From Zasmidium citrigriseum (taxonomy: Eukaryota; Ascomycota; Dothideomycetes; Mycosphaerellales; Mycosphaerellaceae), in the NCBI GenBank assembly GCA_002786025.1, contig NHNW01000062.1:124001-188000 (forward strand): a DNA stretch of 64,000 bases, written 5' to 3'. A model generated the notes under the pieces. It saw only the letters and a list, made by a program, of their open reading frames with translations, made no database searches and was not told the origin of the DNA. The position numbers and the translations under genes are program-made. Positions 33,666-43,472 of this stretch are shown here, one piece after another; position 1 is the first letter of the stretch; each line of letters begins with the position of its first letter.

Positions 33666-35792
33666 TCACCCCGTCTTATTCTGCGTCTGCTCTTCAGTCT
33701 GATGCTCCTCATCACGACGGTCATGAGTCTGCGCAAAGCTCTTCTCCTCCTTGGTGTTATGCACATTGCCAGCGACATAGTGTTCCGTGCTCTTATCGTT
33801 CTCCGTTGTGAACAAAGCCAAGATGATAGCTGTACCAGTAAAAGCGAGTGTGACCAAGAATACGGTCTGAGCAGCTTGTTTGAAGGCGACTCGGTAAGGC
33901 TCTTGAACTGCAGCTTGGATGTCGGGGTTCAGACCGGGTACTGCGCTGTATGAACCTTTGCCCTGTAATGCCATGGAAAGGGCTGGGAAAGAGCTTTCTG
34001 GAAGACCGAGGCGACGAGCTACTGGGTAGACGTTGGCTGGAATTGTGCTGAGGAGGCGGTTGCCGAGTGTAGCGGTGAAGACTGCTACGGCGACAGCGGA
34101 CGTGAAATTACGGGTCGAGCCACTGAGGCCCCCGCCTTGTCCAATTTCCTCCTGAGAGCGGAGAGGGAAGGTCGATGTGGTGATGGAGACTGACTCCACG
34201 ATTCCGATAGCAAAAGATCCAGGAATGATAAGTCCGAGAGTCAGAGACTTGTTGTCGAGGTCCGTAGCGCAAGCTGTGATGAGAGCGCAAGCGATAATGG
34301 CGGAGCCGATCATGGACCACTTGGGGCCGAAGACATAGACGACAAATCCGTGGCACATCTGTGCGAAGACGAAGGACATGTTGATGAGGCCAGCAAGCGT
34401 TCCAACGTCATATTCGGAGATCAAGCCTCGTCCGTAGTAAAGCGTGGTGACAACTTGTGGGAAGACAATGGCGCCGCCGTAGTACACGCAAGCACCGATG
34501 CCAGTGTTCCAGGCCGCTGACTGGAAGCGGATGTTCTTGAATAGATGAAGTGGTAGGTATGGCTCCTTTCCTCGCTTGGAAATGAAGATCTCGTAGGCAG
34601 GCAGGAGACCGAAAAGCGTGACGCCACCGACGACCATTGTCGCGATGACGTTGGGAGAATCCCAGGGATATCTAATCTCGATCAGTACGGAACCTCGAAA
34701 TCATGAATGCGAGAGTGAAGTGCTTACAAGACTCCACCCCAGTTGAGCCCGAAGATCAAGATACAAAGGCCACCGCTGTAAAGAAGAAGGCCGATCCAGT
34801 CAAAGTGGAGAAAGAGGTCTTTGGCTAGCTTCTTGCGATGCAACATGCTGAAAGTCGGTGGATCTATGGATCATCAACTGAGCGTCCCTAGACCCTGAAG
34901 CCAGTTCCTTGAGACTTACGATAGAACAAATACCATGAGATGACACTAGTGGCATTGATCGCAATGAGGAAGTAGAAGCTGAATTTTCGTTAGCTTCGTT
35001 CAAACGTACTTTATCATGAATCAACCCACCTGTTGCGCCATTTGCCAGGGTAGGTCTGGAAACTGTATGCCACTCTTGCTGCCAGAGGACTCGTTGGCGT
35101 GGTCATCAAGTAGCAGTACGAGTTCGCCATGTATCGCCATTTCATTGGCACAAGCTCTGCCACCACCCAGAAGAACGATTGCTGGAAGGCCACGGCGATG
35201 CCAATGAAGACTTCAGCTGCGATCAAGGTATTGACGTTCTGTGCGGTCGCGCCGATAATAGAGCCGATCAATGCAATGATGGAACCGATGATGAAGAACC
35301 TGTCGAGAGGAATCAGTATGAAGAGCGCTTTCATCGCCTAGTTTGAGGCTCACCATCTTCTGCCAAAGATATCCGACAGCTGACCAACCATCAAGAAGAA
35401 GATGGCGCCGCCGGCCAAGTTCACCAAGGGAACCCAGTTGATGTTTGGATCTGGACCGATCTCGTCGTTGATTTGAGTCAACACAGGCGCGATCAGACCG
35501 TATCCTGTGGTCGTCCGTCAGCATAGCGGGGAGATGGGCGAGGGTAGATCATCGCACCTCCAATGCCTCCCATGAAGGCCATCCCGACAGCAAACATTGT
35601 TCCAATGTAGTTGACCGAGAACCAGTACTTCTTGTCAATCTTGTCAGAGTTTCTTCCCTTGGCCTCGTCGGCTCTGTCGTCGTCGGCGCGATGGTCAATG
35701 TAGAACGGATCGTCGACATTCTTGCCGCTGCCAACAGGCACGCTTTCAACGTGCTCATTGTGTGGACTGGAGTCACCCGATTCTTTCTCCAT
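33666..35792 (-). CDS. MFS transporter, TRI12/siderophore-pump-like (14-TM type)
   Basis: Six exons (35558-35792, 35354-35504, 35030-35299, 34920-34978, 34728-34863, 33666-34671) with introns of 51-56 nt give 618 residues. The N-terminus is hydrophilic and acidic. TM1 starts near residue 55 (YWFSVNYIGTMFAVGMAFMG), then LSDIFGRRWFFIIGS and GIAVAFQQSFFWVVAELVP. The second half contains FPLRSQEEIGQGGGLSGSTRN, characteristic of the fungal trichothecene efflux pump (TRI12/DHA2) family. Members export toxins or drugs or handle siderophores. No toxin-biosynthesis genes are present in the window, so the substrate is unknown. The C-terminus is a charged cytosolic tail rich in Glu, Gln and His. It is transcribed divergently from the next permease, 1.4 kb away. 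Confidence 0.9.
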
Positions 35793-37189
35793 GGTAGGCG
35801 TCTCTAAACAAGCTGATCGATCAATCAAGCATCAGGGAGAATGGACTGCGACAGGACCGCGATGTTGACTACTTTATCATTGGCGCATGTCTGTTCGCAG
35901 CTGCATCATAAGGCTCTTGGCTGGCTCTTCAGAGTTCGATGTGCACACCCCGTCTCGGGGCTTTGGCGTGATTAGAGGCAACGATCATCTCGTCTGTCGC
36001 ACCTAATCTACAGCAAATGAGTGAGACTTGCCCGCTTTATTTCTCACACTGGTTAGCGGATGCCTTCCATAGAAATGAGAGCCTATAGGCTTCCCGACAC
36101 TGAAGACACCGGCCCCACGGGGCAGAACGACCGGTGCTGCACCCCGCAAGATGAGATCCTTCTGTCTTGATTCTTTTTGCACGCTCAAGCCACCTTCTCA
36201 TCAGTCGGCGAGGTCTTGGTGCTGATGATCAACAACAAGCGGGGTACCTGTTTGAGATGTTGGGATCTGGCCAACGAAATACGCCTGCGTCGATGCACAT
36301 ATGCACCTCGTCCTCTGATCGGACGGGCGGAACCGTAGAAGTCCTCTCGTATGGGCTGGCTCGATCGTCAAGGTGGCCAGGATTGAGCAAATGATACATC
36401 TGGCCGATACCACGGCTGTGGAATCTTGCAGTCTGTGACAGGCTGTCTACCTGGCTGATGGGACAGGGACGTTGGCGATGCCTCGAAGGAGAAGAAGAAG
36501 GTCTTGCGATGGAGGTTTGACTTTTTGCCGGTTAGCGCACGGGCCATAAACGCGACCTCACCTCACGACGTCGGCTACTCCCTTTTCCAACAAAGAACAT
36601 CGACAAACGCACTCAGGTCTTCATCAAGTCTCTGGAGTCTAGGGCATTCGTTTGAAGCAACACAGTCAATATCTGGTCACTTGTCGCTGGGACTCGAGAG
36701 CCTTTCCCATTGGAGACCGAGTCAGCCACGCAGGCCATGACACCTGGGCACGCTCACTAGTGGTCTATGGGGCCAACATTCGGCGAGAAGGACCTAATGA
36801 GATTCTGCTGTCTTCAATCGATCATTGCTCGTCATGTTTGGGCACAGGTCTATACTCATCTAGACGGCTACTGACTGAACACAACTGCCGAGCCCGGATC
36901 TCCGCACGTCGCTTAATCGAGAACCCACGTTTCATGAACCATGCCAATACGCGTGGGACAGACCTTGCTCATACCTCGTGGCTAAAACCACGAACGAGTC
37001 GGAATGGGTGATAGTTTGAGTTCCCCGCATGATGAGGTAATTTCTAGCATGGCGGCATGCAGAACATGACGCCGAACGTGTTGCGGCCGCTTCAAAGAGA
37101 GGCAACTACCGTTCGTACTTGACTTTATTACCTTCCCTCGCTTTGCGATACCCTATTCCTCAAGCACAGCTCTTTGTGAACTGACTACT
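35793..37189. promoter_or_regulatory. Divergent intergenic region between two MFS genes
   Basis: 1.4 kb between the start of the TRI12-like pump and the proposed start of the DHA-type transporter. Open frames here are short and lack domains. It must hold both promoters; I could not pick out a convincing operator. Confidence 0.5.
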
Positions 37190-39096
37190 ATGGCATCAGG
37201 GCGAGAATTGCACTTGGTGCAGAGGCAAGTAACGCACTCTGGAATAACAGAGCAGACTGTGCTAATGTTCGAGCGATAGCCACGCAAAAGAAGGCGATAT
37301 TCCCGGAACTGTTGATCTCCAAGCAATCGAGGGCGACGATACTCATGGCGGTCAAGCACTCTTTCCTGTGCCAGCTCTGGACCCAAATGATCCGTAGGTT
37401 ATACCATCCCTCTAGACCTCCGCGAAACTGACCACCTAGTCTGCAATGGCCCAAATGGAAGAAGACGATGATTCTAGTTATCGTTAGCCTCTACTCGTTC
37501 CTCTCAAACACCGCGCTGCTGGGTCCTTCGGTCTATATCAGCATCTACGCAGAACAATTTGGGATCTCGCCAACGAAGGCATCTGGATTGATATCATATC
37601 CAAACATTTTGTATGGCTGTGGAACACTGATCACAGTCCCGATGTATGTGTGACATATGTGTCTTGCGGAAGTCTCACTGATATCTTAACAGGTATCTCA
37701 AGTTCGGCAGACGGCCTGTCATGCTGCTCAGCATGGTCATATATCTCGCAGCCCTGATCGGATGTAGCCGCAGCACAAGTTACGGAGGCTTGATGACCGC
37801 TAGACTCTTTCAAACGCTGTCGAGCGGAGTTTGCGAAGCTCTGCCAGTCCAGCTTGTGAATGATATCTTTTTCCGTAAGTAATGTGACTTCATTATAGTC
37901 GGCGCTAACTTGGGGTTTAAAGTGCACGAGCGTGCCACTAAGCTCGGTATCTACACCATCTGTCTGTGCCTTGGCTCGACTGGACCTCTATACGCCGGAT
38001 ACATGCTCGCAGGCGGAAACAGTTGGCGGCTGTACTTCTATGTGCAAATCGGCTTCGCAGGTCTGCTGCTCCTCATGACATTCCTTTTCGTCGAAGAGAC
38101 GGCGTACAAGCGCAATTCAGCTGATCGACCTATGCAATCACAAGAGGTGGACAAGGTCAAATCGGACATCGAACACCTGGAGGTCCAAATGTCGATACCA
38201 GCCAGAAGGACATTCGTTCAGAGCCTCAAACCCTGGAGCGGCATCGATCGCGAAGAACCATTCTTCTGGACGGCGATCCGGTCGTTCTCGTACTTCCTCA
38301 TCCCATCGGTTGTCTGGGTGGTGACGACCTACGGGATCTATATCGGTCTCGGGGCGCTGGTGTTCAATTACACCTTCCCCATCCTCATTGTCGCTCCGCC
38401 CTACAATTGGAGCCAGGTACGTAGCTTCACACCACAACGATTAGTGACATCACTGATATGCGATGAAGGAAAACTCAGGCTTGATCTGCCTCGGAAACGT
38501 AATTGGTTTTGGCCTCGCTGTGCCCCTGATCGGATGCTTCGATCGTCTGGCGGCGTACCTGACCCGTCGAAACGACTACGTCCGTGAAGCAGAAATGCGT
38601 CTCGGTATGCTCATACCAGCGGCCATCATTGCACCAGCCGGCCTTATCGTTTACGGCCTGACTGCCGAAGACCAACTTCATTGGATCGGCTACTTCTGCG
38701 GAGTCGCCATGTGCAACTGGGGAGCATACTTCTTCTTCACCGGGACTTTGGCTTATGCTGTTGACTCGTATAACGCCAATGTGTCCGAGATGTTGATTGC
38801 TATGTGTTGTGGGAAGCAGCTTATTAGCTTTGCTTTTGGGATTTGTGAGTCTCTGATGACCGTCTGGCTCCGTCCTGCGTGCTGGCTAACATTCTGAAAC
38901 TGCAGACCTGTTGGACTGGATTCAGCAGCATGGCTATGCTGTCATCATCGCAGGAGTCTTCTGCGGCGTGACTTTCGCTAACAACCTCTTCGTTATCGTC
39001 TTTATGATGGCTGGCAAGAAAATCAGACGTTTCTGGGTGGGAACTTGGCTTGCGAAGATGCATCAGAGCAGCATTCGCCAGATGATGAGCCATTAG
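37190..39096 (+). CDS. MFS transporter, DHA1-type (12-TM)
   Basis: Proposed exons: 37190-37224, 37280-37393, 37440-37643, 37693-37874, 37923-38416, 38469-38844 and 38906-39096, totalling 531 residues. The last six exons are secure. The short first exon requires a GC-AG intron (donor GCAAGT at 37225), because the frame upstream of exon 2 meets TAA without an ATG. The alternative acceptor at 37273 would add two residues. The motif DPNDPLQWPKWKK before TM1, KFGRRPVMLLS after TM2 and ATKLGIYTICLCLGSTGPLYAGY in the fourth and fifth helices fit the drug:H+ antiporter-1 (HOL1-like) group. A charged ~50-residue loop follows TM6. The substrate could be a drug, polyamine or small metabolite and is unknown. 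Confidence 0.82.
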
Positions 39097-39690
39097 TTCC
39101 CACGCAATCAGGAATAGTCATGACTTCGAAGCTGCCGGCTTGAGATTGTCGAACATCCTATTTCTGCTAAATCAACATCGACCTTATCTTTGGAGCGCAG
39201 CTTCTCACGCACACCTCCAATCTGAAGCCTTGTAACTGGCTTGCATGATCAGTCATAGCCGGGACGTTGGGTTCCCACTATTGGCTGCTTAGCTAGATCT
39301 CCTGCACCTGGCTAGAGGCAGCTGATGGCCTCTCTAGGAGCTGAATGCACGGCCTGTTCAGCCACCATGACAAGGGGCTCAAAGCCGAGTTGGCAAACCT
39401 TTCAGCTGTTGTTGGAGGCTTGCTCTGCCCAGCCTTCAGTCAGCTGTCAGACCAGGGCATGTCATGCACACCGGTGCGGCCCCAGTCTCAAGTGCATGTT
39501 GGAGGCTTTCAGCTGAGCTGCACAGATGAAATAGTTCTTCCAGCTCTTCTGCTAGTCCGAGTTCGATATAAAGCGTCAACTCCAGACGCTCATAACCTCA
39601 CAGCACTCTACAACGATATCAAGCGCTCCAGAGAGGAAGTCGTCTTACCTTTGACGCGCCTCTTTGGACCCAGTGTCAGGGTAGCCCAAC
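39097..39690. other. Intergenic, no gene seen
   Basis: About 590 bp between the DHA-type transporter and the PD-(D/E)XK-like gene. It is presumably the 3' end of the former and the promoter of the latter. No RNA or repeat is recognised. Confidence 0.55.
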
Positions 39691-40434
39691 ATGAGTTCCT
39701 CCGACAGCCCGCCAAACTCCACAATCGTCTACCCAACCGTCCCACCAGAAGAAAACGATCCCGCTGTCCGGATCAACGTAATGAAAGAGATCTGTCTGGC
39801 CAATCTACCTCCAAAAGACTCCCGTCAAGCGATCGATCACGGCTTCTACCACGAAATCCAGACGGCCGAAATGCTATACCTACGAAGTCTCTTTACATCT
39901 GGTGCACAGATCTCCCGCCCCCTCACAGCGGCTGAGAAAGCCCGTGGATTGAAAGGCCACTCTCAGATGGTTCTTGTGCCCATGGAAGGTGGCAGGTACA
40001 GGGAGATCGACATGGTTTGCAAAGGCGACCCGACAGTGGAACCCGGCTGGCATCCTATGGCTGATAAGAAGACCTTGTACATTGTCGAGGCCAAAGACAC
40101 TGCAAGGGGTGACAGCAGCCAGCTGCAAGTCAACATACAATTAGCTCAGCGCCTCGGGGCAGGAGTATGCTACTCTCTCCAAGGCTCGAAGCCTAGCCGG
40201 GAGAATGCGCTGAGATCAGCGCACCAGGCGATCGTTGGTGCCAACGGCACCCCGACCCTGGCATTCATCAACACGGAGCCGGTGCAGTTCGGGAGGAACT
40301 ATTACGACGGATATGGGACACTCATGGGCATGCAGAAGCTTCCGACGTTGAAGCAGATCCTTCGCAAAGAGAAGGTCATGTCCGGAGAAGAGTATGATCC
40401 CAGCGTTGACTATGATTGGGATCCCGTTGGTTGA
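39691..40434 (+). CDS. Uncharacterised protein with PD-(D/E)XK-nuclease-like core
   Basis: Single exon, 247 residues, soluble, no signal peptide. I do not recognise a named family. The central region reads REIDMV (Asp107), a 25-residue gap, then LYIVEAKDT (Glu133, Lys135). This spacing and the strand-turn-strand character (D in EID, E-x-K in VEAK) are what PD-(D/E)XK nuclease-fold proteins show, as in YraN- and restriction-endonuclease-like groups. A preceding helix contains YHEIQTAEMLYL with acidic residues, and a following helix is Gln-rich (SSQLQVNIQLAQRLGAG), again consistent with the fold. It could be an active nuclease, an inactive relative, or a fungal family whose motif is coincidental. 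It lies between two MFS genes. The start is the first ATG. Confidence 0.6.
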   Translation: MSSSDSPPNSTIVYPTVPPEENDPAVRINVMKEICLANLPPKDSRQAIDHGFYHEIQTAEMLYLRSLFTSGAQISRPLTAAEKARGLKGHSQMVLVPMEGGRYREIDMVCKGDPTVEPGWHPMADKKTLYIVEAKDTARGDSSQLQVNIQLAQRLGAGVCYSLQGSKPSRENALRSAHQAIVGANGTPTLAFINTEPVQFGRNYYDGYGTLMGMQKLPTLKQILRKEKVMSGEEYDPSVDYDWDPVG

Positions 40435-40506
40435 GTGGTCGGTATGATGAGATTGATGTTCGTCACCGGGTATCACAGATGTGTTAAGGTTTCGTCACTT
40501 TCGTGC

Positions 40507-42056
40507 TTATAGCGTATACCTGAAGTCAGGATGCCGATCTCCTCTTGCTCCAGTATCAAGGATCTTCGCCCTCTCGTCTTCAGACATATCCTCTCGCTTC
40601 CGATTGATCCCTTTCAGAGTAAAGTACAGCGTGGCGTATCCTATCGAAGCACACACGATCGTCGACAATGACACGGCATGGCCAATGACATATCTTCCAT
40701 CACTGTTCGTAATTCGATAGATCTGTCCAGCCAAGATGCCTGCGCTGTTTCCGATCGTCTGCTGAAGACCGATTGCGGTCGCTCGTTTGTAGTATCCAGC
40801 ATTCGAGTTGGAGATCCAGGTAACATTCAATCCCACACAGCAGTAGATTCCTGTTGCTGTGACGAAGGTCGCGAAGTAGAGGACGGCAGTCCTGTCCATG
40901 CCGATGCCTAACATCATGGCATAGCCAACTGCTGTGACTAAAGCCAGAGGTGACATGAAGAATGCACGCCGCTTCACCTTGTCCGAGATAGAGGCGATGA
41001 CCAGATAGAATACTGACGCCCAGATATACACTGGCACCGTCAGGAGCTGTGTTCGAACCGAGCTGAATCCAAAGCCTCGAATGATAGTCGGCAGGAACGT
41101 GCTGAAGCCGAATGAACAGGTATTGGCACAGAACTGACAGAAGGCACTGAGCCAGACTTTAGGGTCCCTGAACGCCAACTTGACCTCTTCGCGGTCGAAG
41201 GTCTCATTTTCGCCTTGGTAAAGGGCGACTTGTTCGTGTCGGATGCGCATGAGTCTCTTGTCCTTATCGTTGAGCCACCAGGCGCTTTCGAAGCTGTCCG
41301 GCAGGAGGATGATGCAGCCGAAACCCACGACGATTGAGATCAGGCCTTCGACGAGGAAGAGCCATCGCCAGCCAGCCAAGACGCCGTTCAGACTGGTCAG
41401 ACCGTAAGCCAAAAGTCCACCAAATGCACCTGAAAGTGCTGCTGCAACGAAGAGATAGCTGATCCGTCGGGCTTGCTCGATGGGTTTGTAGAATGTCGAC
41501 AGGTATAAAGTGAGGCATGGGAACAAGCCTGACTCGAAGGCTCCCAGCAGAAGTCGAGAGGCGAGTAGTGTTGCGTAGTTCTTCATGAAAGCGCTGCCGA
41601 TGATAACGGCGGACCAACAGATCACAAAGAAGGGGATCAATCGAGAAGGTCGGGCCTTCTTGAGGATGAGGGACGCTGGAATCTCGAAGCTGATATATGT
41701 GACTACGCCGTCGTCAGTGTCGCAAGCTCGTCATCTTGGTCGAAGATGGAACATTACCATAAAACAGCGTCACTGCAACGTTCAATTTATCTCCCGTCAG
41801 GCCTAGGTCTTCGTTCATGCCTGCAATGGCGGCGTTCCCTGGAGAAATTAGTCTTGCGTTAATATGTGCCTGCAAATCGCCTACCTATGTTTGAACGATC
41901 AAGATACGCAACAAGAAAGACCAGTACCATCATTGGAGACAGCCATAAGTCGATCTTTCGAACCAGCCTCTTCTCAGCAACAGGATCGATGACGGCCTCG
42001 TGGGAGCCGACCTCGTCATCATGAGGCTCCATGTATTGTTGTTTCGTATCGTCCAT
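40507..42056 (-). CDS. MFS permease, Dal5/ACS (anion:cation symporter) family
   Basis: Three exons (41885-42056, 41758-41838, 40507-41702) with introns of 46 and 55 nt encode 482 residues and about 12 TMs. The N-terminus is hydrophilic and acidic, then VAEKRLVRKIDLWLSPMM and FLVAYLDRSNIGNAAIAGM in TM1, the classic start of the allantoate/nicotinate/vitamin permease group. RLLLGAFESGLFPCLTLYLS in TM4 and GLNVTWISNSNAGYYKRATAIG in TM10 are also diagnostic. Members import organic anions such as allantoate, nicotinate, pantothenate or aromatic acids. It is divergent from the fumarylacetoacetase-family gene 368 bp away, so the two probably share a promoter and the permease may import that pathway's substrate. 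Confidence 0.9.
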
Positions 42057-42424
42057 GGTGATCTTTTTCGCGTATCAGAGTCAAGAGGTCCTTTAAGCAT
42101 TGCAAGTGTTGCTTGCCGTAGTACTTATTATACTTCACTCCTCAATACCAAGAACTCTTATCATTGAGCGTCGGCTTTCAGATCGTTGTCGTAAGAATTT
42201 GCCGATGAAGATCGGTAAAATCGGCCACGGCCAAGATAGCGGCCAGCAGCTTGCCCGGCCATAGAAGGATTTCCGTCGGTCAAATGCAGTGATCATCGGC
42301 ACGACACGATAGTTAAGACATCGTCCAAGAAGAGCAGAAGGATTCATCTACTTTATCGATCTTCCAACATTGCTAGTGGTAGCGCTTTTCAACAGATCCG
42401 TTCACCAAATCAGTGACTTTGAGG
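42057..42424. promoter_or_regulatory. Shared divergent promoter, ACS permease / FAH-family gene
   Basis: 368 bp between the two start codons. A TATA-like TATAATAAG on the minus strand at 42124-42132 lies 68 bp before the permease ATG. This arrangement supports co-regulation, probably by the adjacent Zn2Cys6 factor; no operator could be assigned. Confidence 0.55.
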
Positions 42425-43466
42425 ATGGGCTCCATGGACACAGCAATGGACCATCTGCCAGTGAGTCGTTCAAGCGTGGAGTGAGAGTGGCTCGGGATGT
42501 GCTGACTTTGTGTCGAAAGCGTTGGGAGCGTCTCGTTCGCTTCATCGCCAACGAAGATGGATGCGAGCACCTCGGAGAGCCGCTGGATGGGAACGTCGAC
42601 GGTATGCGACCTTTGGGCTTTGCAAGAGCCTGTAGCTGACTGATGCTATAGTTGGTGCTGCTTTGGCCGATGGAAAGACGACCGAAGTTCGAGGATTCTC
42701 GGGATCGTCTGCTTTGGACCTTTCTCTGAAGCCAACCAGCACGATCTGGACAGTCAAATCTTTGCTACCTCCGTTGACAAAGGCAGAGGTCGGTACAATT
42801 CGGTGTATCGGTCTGAATTACCGGAACCATGCCAAGGAAATGAACCTGACACTGCCGACCCATCCATCTGTGTTCTTCAAGCCAGCGTCGTGTCTGAACG
42901 GCTCGAACGTCCCGCTGGTCATACCATATCAAGCCACGGACGACCAAGCAGACTACGAGGCCGAGTTGGCCATCATCATTGGACGCGAGTGCCGGAATGT
43001 CGAGGAAGCCGACGCCATGGAGTTTGTTCTTGGGTACAGTTGCTCCAATGATGTAACTGCACGGAAGTGGCAGTTTGCTGGAGGCAATACGCAGTGGGGA
43101 TATGGCAAGGGATTTGATGGGTTTGCGCCACTCGGTCCATGTCTTGTTTCGCAAAGACGCATTCCAGATTTCGATTCCATCGAAGTCAAGACTGTCTTGA
43201 ACGGCGAGGTCATGCAGCGGGGGCGAGCTGATGATATGATTTTCTCGATTCCGGCCATCGTATCGCATCTCAGTCAGGGCACGACTCTGGAGCCAGGAAC
43301 GGTGATCATGACTGGCACACCGCACGGGATTGGCGTGAGCAGAGACCCACCCGTATTTCTTCAAGATGGCGATGACGTCCGGATCGTCGCCAGTCATGGG
43401 CTTGGGAGTCTTGTAAATTGGGTGGTGTATGAGCAAAGGTCGGGAAAGAAGTTGGCGGACAGCTGA
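42425..43466 (+). CDS. Fumarylacetoacetase-family hydrolase/isomerase
   Basis: Three exons (42425-42460, 42520-42601, 42652-43466) with introns of 59 and 50 nt give 310 residues. After a short N-terminus come RWERLVRFIANEDG and the linker domain, then the catalytic FAH domain: IRCIGLNYRNHAKEM, FFKPASCLNG, DYEAELAIIIGREC with the metal-binding Glu pair, GYSCSNDVTARKWQ, and GTVIMTGTPHGIGVSRDPP. These are conserved in FAHD1-like acylpyruvases, oxaloacetate decarboxylases and 2-hydroxyhepta-2,4-diene-1,7-dioate isomerases, which cleave or isomerise diketo/ene acids at the end of aromatic or sugar-acid catabolism. The exact reaction is unknown. The first exon is chosen because the GTGAGT donor at 42461 joins MGSMDTAMDHLP in frame to the conserved RLVRFIANEDG. 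Its stop is only 6 bp from the converging regulator's stop. Confidence 0.9.
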
Positions 43467-43472
43467 GGAGTT

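Noticed and set aside
33666..35792. Membership of a trichothecene biosynthetic cluster, suggested by the TRI12-like pump
   Set aside because: No terpene synthase or other pathway gene is present; the family name does not imply the substrate.
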